Of a DNA stretch of 9,351 nt, positions 1 through 5,473 are shown piece by piece. The position numbers were made by a program, and so were the translations under genes. Below the pieces are notes generated by a model, which worked only from the letters and a program-made list of their open reading frames with translations, was not told the origin of the DNA and made no database searches. Within the stretch, counting starts at the first letter, position 1. Each line of letters begins with the position of its first letter. This DNA is from Gemmatimonadota bacterium (GTDB lineage Bacteria; Latescibacterota; UBA2968; UBA8231): the NCBI GenBank assembly GCA_028875335.1, contig JAPPEF010000335.1, forward strand, positions 1 through 9,351. The letters run 5' to 3'.

Positions 1-59
1 TCGGCGGGCCGTTCTTCATCTTCCTCCTCAAAAAGGCGCAGATCGGATGGGAGACCTAA
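1..59 (+). CDS. FecCD-family ABC importer permease, 3' end only
   Basis: Only the last 18 complete codons are visible, from base 3 to a TAA at 57-59. They read GGPFFIFLLKKAQIGWET. A Gly-Gly-Pro-Phe-Phe stretch followed by a short hydrophobic run and basic residues is how membrane permeases of the FecCD/BtuC family (iron-siderophore, heme and vitamin B12 importers) normally end. The reading frame overlaps the start of the next gene by 13 bp, as expected for a permease and its ATPase in one operon. The family call rests on this short tail plus the identity of the neighbour. The substrate cannot be told. Confidence 0.65.
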   Translation, partial: GGPFFIFLLKKAQIGWET

Positions 60-820
60 CACCAGCGATTCAAGTCGAGAACCTCTCCTTTGCTTACGAA
101 GAGAGGCCGATCCTCAACGAGATCTCGCTGGAGATCCCGACCGGGCAGTTCACCGTCCTCCTCGGCAAGAACGGCAGCGGCAAATCGACGCTCATGCGCA
201 TCTTAGGCGGTTTCCTCGACTTCGAGCGCGGCAACGTGCATATCATGGGGGAGGAACTCCGCTCCTTCTCATCTCGGCGGCGGGCCCGCGTCCTCGGCTA
301 CCTACCTCAGCACCACCGGCCGGTTTTCCCCTTTTCCGTGCTGGACGTGGTTCTTACCGGTCGCGCCAGCTATGTCACCTATGTCCCCAAGCAGGAGGAC
401 GTGGAGATCGGCATCGCGGCGCTGGAGCGGGTCGGCGTTATCCACCTGAAGGACCGCCCCTATACCGAGCTATCGGGGGGGGAACAACAGCTCGTCCGCA
501 TCGCCCGGGTTCTAGCCCAACAACCCCGCCTTATCCTCCTCGACGAGCCAAGCTCGCACCTCGACTTCCTCAACCAAGCGCATCTGCTGCGCCTAATCCG
601 CGAGTTGGTCGATGCCGACCTCACCGTCCTCGCCGTCCTGCACGACCCCAACAGCGCCTTCCTGTACGGAGATCACTTCATTTTTCTCAAGGATGGCGCA
701 GTGGAGCGGCTGCCAGCGGCCGAGCGACCGTGGGACCGCGACTTCTTAGAGCGGATCTACGACACTGAAATGGATTCAATCCCCTACGGCGACCGCGCCC
801 TCGTGGTGCCGAAGGGGTGA
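47..820 (+). CDS. ABC transporter ATPase, FecCD-associated (FhuC/FepC/BtuD-like)
   Basis: This 257-residue cytoplasmic ATPase powers an ABC importer, most likely for an iron-siderophore, heme or cobalamin. All ABC motifs are present: Walker A GKNGSGKST at residues 40-48, Q-loop glutamine at 88 (YLPQH), signature LSGGEQQ at 142-148, Walker B LILLDEP at 162-168, a D-loop SSHLD, and the switch histidine at 199 (LHDPN). The length and the DVVLTGR segment after the Q-loop fit the FhuC/FepC/BtuD group. The ATG at 47 lies inside the upstream permease frame, so translation is probably coupled; no strong Shine-Dalgarno is seen. The gene ends 6 bp from the stop of the convergent oxidoreductase gene. 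The ATPase assignment is firm. The cargo is not determinable, because the binding protein and most of the permease are outside the window. Confidence 0.95.
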   Translation: MGDLTPAIQVENLSFAYEERPILNEISLEIPTGQFTVLLGKNGSGKSTLMRILGGFLDFERGNVHIMGEELRSFSSRRRARVLGYLPQHHRPVFPFSVLDVVLTGRASYVTYVPKQEDVEIGIAALERVGVIHLKDRPYTELSGGEQQLVRIARVLAQQPRLILLDEPSSHLDFLNQAHLLRLIRELVDADLTVLAVLHDPNSAFLYGDHFIFLKDGAVERLPAAERPWDRDFLERIYDTEMDSIPYGDRALVVPKG

Positions 821-826
821 GCGACC

Positions 827-1903
827 TCAGCCGCTGTGCAGAACTATCTCGCGGTCGTCGCCGCGCAGAGGCAACTCGACCCAAGCTCCACCAGCGCGGT
901 GGGAGGCGTGAAAGGCAATGATCGCCTCTAGCGTGCGCACGGCTCCCCGCGCGTCGTAGGAGAAGGATCCCTCCCCGTCGAGCCAATTGACGATCTCGTC
1001 AACGGCCCGATCCATGCCGCTGTCCGGGGAGTCGTCGGGCAGGAACTCGCGGTCGTCGCCGCGCACGATCTCAATGTCGCGGTTGCGGCAGATGGCGTAG
1101 CCCTCGGTGCCGTGGAAGCGGTGGCGCGGTGGTGCAGTGCCGTAGTCGGCCGCGTCAACCGTGCAGATTAAGTCACCCTGCGGCGCGCCATCGACCGCGG
1201 GCAAATCGCGTCCGAGTCGCAGCAAGCCCCAGCCGCCGGGATCGGCGAAGGCTGCGCCTCGGCAGTCGGGTTTTCTCGACAGGTCGAGGGTGCCGGAGAC
1301 AGCGGTCACCGGCAGGCCAGTGGCCATCTGCACAGCGTCGATCATGTGCGTGCCGACGTTGCCGAGGCGGCCAGAGGTCCACTGGAGCGAGGCCGAGGTC
1401 AACGTGCCGAGCGCACCAGCAGCTATGCGGTCGCGCAGCCCCCGATAGCCGGGATGAAAGCGCAGGTTGTGGTTGATGACGAGCAAGGCACCGGCCTCGT
1501 TGCAGGCGGACAGCATGCCCTCGGCCTCGGCGACCGTCGCTGCAATGGGCTTTTCGCAGTAGATGGCGCGGGCACCGACTTCTAATGCCGCTTGGGTGAT
1601 CTCGGCGTGGACGGGGGTGTACGTGGCGATCGAGACGATGTCGAGGGGCGCAGCTTCGCGCAGCATCGCGCGCCAGTCGGCAAACACGGACACGCCGTAG
1701 CGCGCGTGGAAACGCTCGCGCCGCCCGTCGTCGCGACTGCTGCCGGCGACTAGATCAACCCGGTCGTGATCGCGCAGTGCCCCCACGTGCGTGCCGTCGA
1801 GGTCCTCGACGAGCTGGCCGAGGGCGTCGCCCGAGACCTGATCCGCACCCCCGATGAAGCCCAATCCCACGATTGCTGCACGGTATCTCGTTTCACCTGA
1901 CAT
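827..1903 (-). CDS. Gfo/Idh/MocA-family NAD(P)-dependent oxidoreductase
   Basis: The product is a 358-residue soluble oxidoreductase of the family that oxidises or reduces sugars, inositols and related polyols with NAD(P). An N-terminal Rossmann fold shows GLGFIG at residues 13-18. The family's EKP motif is at 117-119 (lysine 118 is the usual catalytic residue). The C-terminal domain carries NVGTHMID at 182-189, matching the conserved G-x-H-x-x-D pattern with histidine 186. There is a rather long loop after the dinucleotide motif (about residues 20-48). I chose the ATG at 1901-1903 over upstream in-frame starts because it directly precedes the Rossmann strand and has a perfect AGGAGG seven bases before it. 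It begins 14 bp after the amidohydrolase stop, so the two are almost certainly co-transcribed. The substrate is unknown. A 20-bp stretch encoding RGDDRE occurs twice in its 3' part. Confidence 0.9.
   Translation of the reverse strand: MSGETRYRAAIVGLGFIGGADQVSGDALGQLVEDLDGTHVGALRDHDRVDLVAGSSRDDGRRERFHARYGVSVFADWRAMLREAAPLDIVSIATYTPVHAEITQAALEVGARAIYCEKPIAATVAEAEGMLSACNEAGALLVINHNLRFHPGYRGLRDRIAAGALGTLTSASLQWTSGRLGNVGTHMIDAVQMATGLPVTAVSGTLDLSRKPDCRGAAFADPGGWGLLRLGRDLPAVDGAPQGDLICTVDAADYGTAPPRHRFHGTEGYAICRNRDIEIVRGDDREFLPDDSPDSGMDRAVDEIVNWLDGEGSFSYDARGAVRTLEAIIAFHASHRAGGAWVELPLRGDDREIVLHSG
848..1065. repeat. 20-bp perfect direct repeat, in frame within the oxidoreductase gene
   Basis: The 20-mer CTCGCGGTCGTCGCCGCGCA occurs at 848-867 and again at 1046-1065, 198 bp (66 codons) apart. 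Both copies lie in the same reading frame of the minus-strand oxidoreductase and encode an Arg-Gly-Asp-Asp-Arg-Glu segment, one near residues 280-286 and one at the extreme C-terminus. Identity extends through synonymous positions. Confidence 0.8.
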
Positions 1904-1910
1904 AGTAATT

Positions 1911-1916
1911 CCTCCT
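1911..1916 (-). promoter_or_regulatory. Ribosome binding site AGGAGG for the oxidoreductase gene
   Basis: On the minus strand a consensus AGGAGG sits 7 bases before the ATG at 1903, within the 14-bp gap after the amidohydrolase stop. It fixes the start of the oxidoreductase and rules out the longer in-frame reading that begins inside the upstream gene. Confidence 0.85.
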
Positions 1917-1917
1917 A

Positions 1918-3054
1918 TCAAACTTTGAGGCCGATCACGCGCGCGCAGGTACCTCCCATGATCGCAGCCAGATCCTCGGCAGAGAGAAACTCGCAATAGT
2001 CTTCAATCCAGCGGCGCGACTGGCGATAGGTGCAAAACCGGTTCTGGAAGGGCATGTCAGTACCCCACAACAGCCGCTCGGCACCTATGCGCTCGACCAT
2101 CTGCTCAAGCGTCGGCCATAGTTCGCGATACGGGTAGTCGAACAAGTCGCCGAGGCGCACCGGAAAGCAGACCTCTATGCTCAGGTTCGGATTGTCGAAG
2201 GGGCCCCATATCTCGTCAGGCAACTCAATCCGACTCGGTTCGTCGTCGAGGAAGAGACGCCACGGGAAGCCATGCGTGAGGCTGCACAGCACATCCGGGT
2301 AGCGCTCCATCCAACGCACCAAGATGTCGAGCTCGGCCAAGTAGCCGCGACGACGGCTCTCCACGGTCTGCAATACCGACGCTTCGCCCGGCCCGGTGCC
2401 GAGCGTAAAAAACACGGGCACGCCGAGCGCGGCCACTGCCTCCCAGAACGGACGCAGGTGCTCTCCGTCCCACGGATCGGAACGATAGTAATAGGCGTGG
2501 GGCGGGTTGAACTTGATGGCGTGCAGGCCGTGCTGCTCAACGGCAGCGACAGTCTCGGCGATGACGGCATCGAGTTCACCGGCCAAGCGCCACTCATCCA
2601 CGGGAGCCATCGAATAAATGCGCTCTGGACCGACGGCGACCGACTTCGCCTGGAACGCGGGGTCGCGGCCCAACATGGCATCGACGTGTAACAGGACCTT
2701 ATCTACGCCGGCGTAGTCCATCTCGGCCAGCAGATTGTGGGGCGTGTATTCCAAGTGGGGCAAATCGGGCGGATAGAACTGCTTGGTGAAGTCCTCGCCG
2801 TCAATCGTCCACACCACCCGGCCCTTGTCGTGGTCAACGCGGAAGTTGACATCGGGCAGGTTGTCGAAGTCCATGGCCCCACCGGGGGCTGCCAGCACAT
2901 CGGAAGAGGCCGGTGCGCGGTCGCGGATGCGCCAAGCGGGCTGGTGGTGAGAGGCCTGACCGCCCTGGACCCAGCGCAAGTGATCGGCGACGGTGGGATG
3001 TCCGGCCGGAGAATCGGCGAGGGGGAAGCAGTAGGCATGAGAGTCGATAATCAT
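1918..3054 (-). CDS. Amidohydrolase-2-like TIM-barrel protein with altered metal site
   Basis: This 378-residue protein looks like the Amidohydrolase-2 (ACMSD-like) TIM-barrel family of hydrolases and decarboxylases. It starts MIIDSHAYCF, the strand-1 position where the family has D-x-H-x-H. Other landmarks are AIKFNPPH near 179-186, a strand-5-like PVFFTLGTG at 213-221, LTHGFPW with His261, and a late WGTDMPF with Asp333. Only part of the usual ligand set is kept: His6, His261 and Asp333 are present, but the second strand-1 histidine is Tyr8 and the strand-5 histidine appears to be Thr217. There is an unusual insert of about 80 residues after strand 1. The ATG at 3052-3054 is chosen because it opens directly on the barrel strand, with a partial AGGG eight bases upstream. 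An in-frame GTG three codons earlier is also possible. It is the middle gene of a three-gene run. The reaction and substrate are unknown; the fold assignment is fairly secure. Confidence 0.8.
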   Translation of the reverse strand: MIIDSHAYCFPLADSPAGHPTVADHLRWVQGGQASHHQPAWRIRDRAPASSDVLAAPGGAMDFDNLPDVNFRVDHDKGRVVWTIDGEDFTKQFYPPDLPHLEYTPHNLLAEMDYAGVDKVLLHVDAMLGRDPAFQAKSVAVGPERIYSMAPVDEWRLAGELDAVIAETVAAVEQHGLHAIKFNPPHAYYYRSDPWDGEHLRPFWEAVAALGVPVFFTLGTGPGEASVLQTVESRRRGYLAELDILVRWMERYPDVLCSLTHGFPWRLFLDDEPSRIELPDEIWGPFDNPNLSIEVCFPVRLGDLFDYPYRELWPTLEQMVERIGAERLLWGTDMPFQNRFCTYRQSRRWIEDYCEFLSAEDLAAIMGGTCARVIGLKV

Positions 3055-3100
3055 GGGCAGCACCCTAGCAGTAGCGGTCGGAGGACGTCCGAATGCGCAC

Positions 3101-4006
3101 TCACGAAAGCTCCCGCGCGAATTCGTAGGTCCAGTCGACGACCCGGAAACCGTAGTTGGTATAGAACAGGAAGGCGCGGTCGTTGTCAAAAGCGGTGCTG
3201 ATGGCACCGTGGCGATAGCCGCGCTCGCGCGCCAAGTACATGGCGTGGGCCAGCAGGAAGCGTCCGAGACCACGGCCCTGGTGCTTCTCGTTCACACCGA
3301 GCCAGTCGCAGAACGCGAAGTCGTGGGCCTCGTCGGCAGCGGAGGAATCGGCACCGCTGACCAACTCGCACTCGCCGATGCCGTCGCCGTCCTGAACGGC
3401 TCGGACCCGCAATCCCGGTCGGGAACCGGCCCCCGGGCGATCCTCGACGCAAAGCTCGTAGTCGAGGCCACTAGCATCGCTAGCCAACTCCGGCTGCATG
3501 TCTAGCCAGTCGAGAAACACCTCGCCGCCAGTCTTGGCATAGCCGCGGAAGCGCACCAGAGCCTGCACGTGATCGAGGTGATCGGACAAGTAGGCATGGG
3601 GAAAGGCGTAAAACGGGTAACGCCAAGGTTGCGGCATGACGATGCTGCGCCGCAGATCCCGTTCGCGCATCCAAGATTCGGCCGCTGCCAACAGCGCATC
3701 GCCCACGGCGCGCTCGCCGCGGCGATAGGCTAAGAAGCGGATCACGCCGATCTCGTCCTTCCGCCACTTGTTCGTCGCTTGGCGGCCGACGTGGACAAAT
3801 CCGTCACCATCCGAGCCTGCCACGAGGACAGCCTGCTCGAGTAGCCGCGTCTCCTCGCGCTCGATCTCACCGGCCAGCAGCGTTTCTTCCAGAGAGGATG
3901 ACGCCACCGGCCAGCAGTGAGGGACGCGCCCGACGAGCAGTGCGTTGTAAAGGTCGCAGATGGCGGACAGATCGTCCGGCAGGTAAGGTCGAACCGCAAT
4001 TGTCAT
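3101..4006 (-). CDS. Tandem GNAT-family N-acetyltransferase
   Basis: The product is 301 residues, about twice the size of one GNAT domain, and reads as two GNAT units. The C-terminal unit (about 185-301) is clear: acetyl-CoA loop HQGRGLGRF around 242-250 (Q-x-x-G-x-G at 243-248), followed by FDNDRAFLFYTNYGFRVVDW, the typical last helix and strand. The N-terminal unit (from about residue 4, RPYLPDDLSAICDLYN) is weaker but keeps R-A-V-G-D-A at 99-104, fitting the same R/Q-x-x-G-x-G/A pattern. Two-domain GNATs of this length include mycothiol synthase-like proteins, but nothing here identifies that activity. The ATG at 4004-4006 opens on the first GNAT strand. It lacks a Shine-Dalgarno and lies right at the predicted transcription start. 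It is the promoter-proximal gene of the run, with 46 bp to the amidohydrolase start. Confidence 0.85.
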   Translation of the reverse strand: MTIAVRPYLPDDLSAICDLYNALLVGRVPHCWPVASSSLEETLLAGEIEREETRLLEQAVLVAGSDGDGFVHVGRQATNKWRKDEIGVIRFLAYRRGERAVGDALLAAAESWMRERDLRRSIVMPQPWRYPFYAFPHAYLSDHLDHVQALVRFRGYAKTGGEVFLDWLDMQPELASDASGLDYELCVEDRPGAGSRPGLRVRAVQDGDGIGECELVSGADSSAADEAHDFAFCDWLGVNEKHQGRGLGRFLLAHAMYLARERGYRHGAISTAFDNDRAFLFYTNYGFRVVDWTYEFARELS

Positions 4007-4013
4007 GGAAGGA

Positions 4014-4042
4014 AGAGTATGTCTCTTAAAGAATGATGTCAA
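4014..4042 (-). promoter_or_regulatory. Sigma-70-type promoter for the minus-strand operon, probably leaderless
   Basis: On the minus strand a perfect -35 TTGACA (4042-4037) is followed by exactly 17 bp and a weak -10 TACTCT (4019-4014); an overlapping CATACT is an alternative -10. Transcription would begin about 6-8 bases further on, at or within a base or two of the GNAT ATG at 4006. The bases before that ATG (CTTCCTTCC) are pyrimidine-rich with no Shine-Dalgarno, consistent with a leaderless message. The match is seen in sequence; activity is inferred. Confidence 0.5.
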
Positions 4043-4048
4043 CGAAAG

Positions 4049-4081
4049 GGATCGAGCGCGCCGAATGCAAGGATCGAGCGC
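4049..4081. repeat. Pair of 11-bp direct repeats in the divergent control region
   Basis: GGATCGAGCGC occurs at 4049-4059 and 4071-4081, with starts 22 bp apart, about two turns of B-DNA. The pair lies between the leftward promoter of the GNAT operon and the candidate rightward -35 of the metal transporter gene, a typical place for an operator. It does not resemble the known NikR or RcnR operators. A regulator site is an inference. Confidence 0.35.
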
Positions 4082-4084
4082 AGC

Positions 4085-4111
4085 TTGACCCACCACCAGA
4101 AACGCTATTTA
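4085..4111 (+). promoter_or_regulatory. Candidate promoter for the NicO transporter gene
   Basis: TTGACC (4085-4090) is followed by 15 bp and TATTTA (4106-4111); TTTATT at 4108-4113 gives a 17-bp spacer instead. Either would start transcription near 4118-4121, leaving an untranslated leader of roughly 95 bases. This is the best rightward match in the 206-bp gap but is not strong. Confidence 0.3.
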
Positions 4112-4212
4112 TTCGGTCCTATCCACTGTCGCCCCCAACCCTGCGCAACCACGGCTCCCATCATCCTAAGACACTTCAGAGTGCCGAAGGAGCGCTACCG
4201 TGGAGAAAAACT

Positions 4213-5373
4213 ATGTCCCTAGAACGAGCGATGCAACGAATACTATTAGCACTAGTAGCGATGGCGATTGCAGCTTCAGCTTGGGGAGATGAGATCGGCG
4301 AAGTGGGGCGGTTGCCCGTCGGGACGGTAGCTGCTGAGGAGGGAGAAACGGACGCCCTCAGCGATATGCTCCGCTCTGAAGAGATGAGCTTGGGTCTGAT
4401 CGTGGGAGCGTTGGCGCTAGCCTTTTTTCTTGGCGCGGCCCACGGCCTAGAGCCGGGACACGGCAAGACCATTGTCGCCGCCTATCTCGTCGGCGCGCGC
4501 GGTACTGTGGGCAATGCCCTTTTTCTCGGAGGTGTGGTCGCCCTCACGCATACCGCTAGCATCATTTTGCTAGGTCTAGTAGCGCTCTTTGCCTCCCAGT
4601 ACATCCTTCCAGAACAGATCTTCCCTTGGCTCGGCACGGCTTCAGGTTTTCTGATCATGGGGCTAGGCACATGGCTTTTGGTCAATCATCTCAGAGGCCG
4701 CGGCCTTGGTCACAGCCACGCCCGTGGGGAGCATCATCACGAGCACAGCCACGAAGAAGAGCATCTCCACGAGCACGTCCACAGCCACGCCCATGGAGAG
4801 TATCTCCACGGACACAGCCATGAAGAAGAGTATCTCCACGAGCACGTCCATAGCTACGCCCATGGAGAGCATCTCCACGAGCACGTCCACAGCCACGCCC
4901 ATGGAGAACATCACCACGGACATGGCCATAGCCACGAAGAGGAACATCACCACGGACATAGCCATAGCCATGAAGAAGAGCACCACGGCCACCGCGATCA
5001 CCCTCATGGGGAACATCACCACGGCCACGGCCATAGCCATGAAATACCGAACAAAGTGACCCTCGGCAGTTTGCTAACGCTGGGGATTTCCGGCGGTATC
5101 GTCCCTTGTACAGGGGCCTTGGTGATCTTGTTGCTAGCAGTGGCCTTGCATCGCATTGCCTTTGGTTTGCTGCTTCTGGTGACTTTCAGCGTCGGACTGG
5201 CCGCAATCCTCATTGCCGTCGGCGTGCTCATCGTCAAGGCGCGACCGCTCGTGGAGCGCTTCTCGGGCAACGGCCGCTGGATTCAACGGCTGCCCATTGC
5301 CAGTGCAGTGGTCATCATCGCCGTTGGCTGCGCCATAACCTTCAGAACGCTAATGCACTCGGGGATTATGTAG
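4213..5373 (+). CDS. NicO/RcnA-family nickel/cobalt transporter with His-rich loop
   Basis: This 386-residue inner-membrane protein belongs to the NicO (RcnA-like) family that moves Ni2+ and Co2+. A hydrophobic N-terminus (residues about 9-23, ending ASAWG) looks like a signal peptide or signal anchor. The first core helix carries HGLEPGHGK at 77-85, the family's metal-handling motif, followed by TIVAAYLVGARGTVGNAL and a helix containing LTHT. After about residue 165 comes a 111-residue His-rich loop with 49 histidines. Two or three more helices follow, starting with ISGGIVPCTGALVILLLA, another family hallmark. The ATG at 4213 is preferred over in-frame ATGs from 4033 because it begins the signal-like segment and has GGAG seven bases upstream. 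RcnA itself is an exporter, but direction (efflux or uptake) cannot be decided here. The gene stands alone, divergent from the GNAT operon and convergent with gltD. Confidence 0.9.
   Translation: MSLERAMQRILLALVAMAIAASAWGDEIGEVGRLPVGTVAAEEGETDALSDMLRSEEMSLGLIVGALALAFFLGAAHGLEPGHGKTIVAAYLVGARGTVGNALFLGGVVALTHTASIILLGLVALFASQYILPEQIFPWLGTASGFLIMGLGTWLLVNHLRGRGLGHSHARGEHHHEHSHEEEHLHEHVHSHAHGEYLHGHSHEEEYLHEHVHSYAHGEHLHEHVHSHAHGEHHHGHGHSHEEEHHHGHSHSHEEEHHGHRDHPHGEHHHGHGHSHEIPNKVTLGSLLTLGISGGIVPCTGALVILLLAVALHRIAFGLLLLVTFSVGLAAILIAVGVLIVKARPLVERFSGNGRWIQRLPIASAVVIIAVGCAITFRTLMHSGIM
4711..5043 (+). repeat. Degenerate tandem repeats encoding the His-rich metal-binding loop
   Basis: The coding DNA here is built from imperfect units of 30, 33, 36 and 39 bp, all multiples of three. 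The 39-bp units at 4762-4800, 4831-4869 and 4870-4908 are near-identical (encoding HLHEHVHSHAHGE-type peptides). The 36-bp units at 4909-4944 and 4945-4980 encode HHHGHxHSHEEE. Shorter relatives flank them (4732-4761, 4801-4830, 4981-5013, 5014-5043). The block translates to residues 167-277 of the transporter, 49 of 111 being histidine. It probably binds or buffers Ni/Co (or other soft metals) at the membrane surface. The mixed unit order suggests growth by slippage or unequal crossing-over that kept the frame. Confidence 0.9.
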
Positions 5374-5417
5374 GGGAAGCGCCCATTGCTCTTGGCGCTG
5401 ATTCCAGTCCTTCACAC

Positions 5418-5455
5418 AAAAAAGGGGACCCTCTCAAGGAGGTCCCCCTTTTTTT
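5418..5455. terminator. Bidirectional intrinsic terminator between the transporter gene and gltD
   Basis: A-tract AAAAAA (5418-5423), stem GGGGACC (5424-5430), a 10-base loop, stem GGTCCCC (5441-5447) and a T-tract (5449-5455) form a hairpin with a U-run on either strand. It lies 44 bp after the transporter stop and 18 bp beyond the gltD stop, so it can end transcription of both convergent units. Confidence 0.9.
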
Positions 5456-5473
5456 CGTACAACCAGCCGCCGC

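Noticed and set aside
821..826. Terminator between the convergent ABC ATPase and oxidoreductase genes
   Set aside because: The gap is only 6 bp, and I found no convincing hairpin with a T-run in the adjacent gene ends.
1904..1996. Longer start for the oxidoreductase
   Set aside because: It would overlap the amidohydrolase gene and ignore the perfect AGGAGG just before 1903.
3055..3273. N-terminal extension of the amidohydrolase into the GNAT gene
   Set aside because: The 73 extra residues are an out-of-frame reading of the GNAT 3' end. Similarity to the family begins at MIIDSH.
4033..4212. In-frame extension of the transporter upstream of 4213 (60 extra residues)
   Set aside because: The extension is proline/histidine-rich without domain character, overlaps the control region and candidate promoter, and would bury the signal-like segment. 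The ATG at 4213 has a GGAG at proper spacing.
4007..4212. Cobalamin or NiCo riboswitch upstream of the transporter (a CCACTG near 4122-4130 hinted at a B12 box)
   Set aside because: The leader is too short, and the other conserved cobalamin elements and the four-stem NiCo pattern are not visible.
4732..5043. CRISPR-like array
   Set aside because: The repeats abut without unique spacers, vary in length by multiples of three and are in frame within a transporter gene.
4663..5059. Open frames opposite and shifted from the His-rich repeats
   Set aside because: They are low-complexity by-products of a 3-bp-periodic repeat (Met/Ala/Val or Ser/Thr runs), with no ribosome site or domain.
5378..5399. 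6-bp inverted repeat AGCGCC/GGCGCT just after the transporter stop
   Set aside because: It has a 10-base loop, a short stem and no T-run. The real terminator is 20 bp further on, and a stem this short is common by chance.
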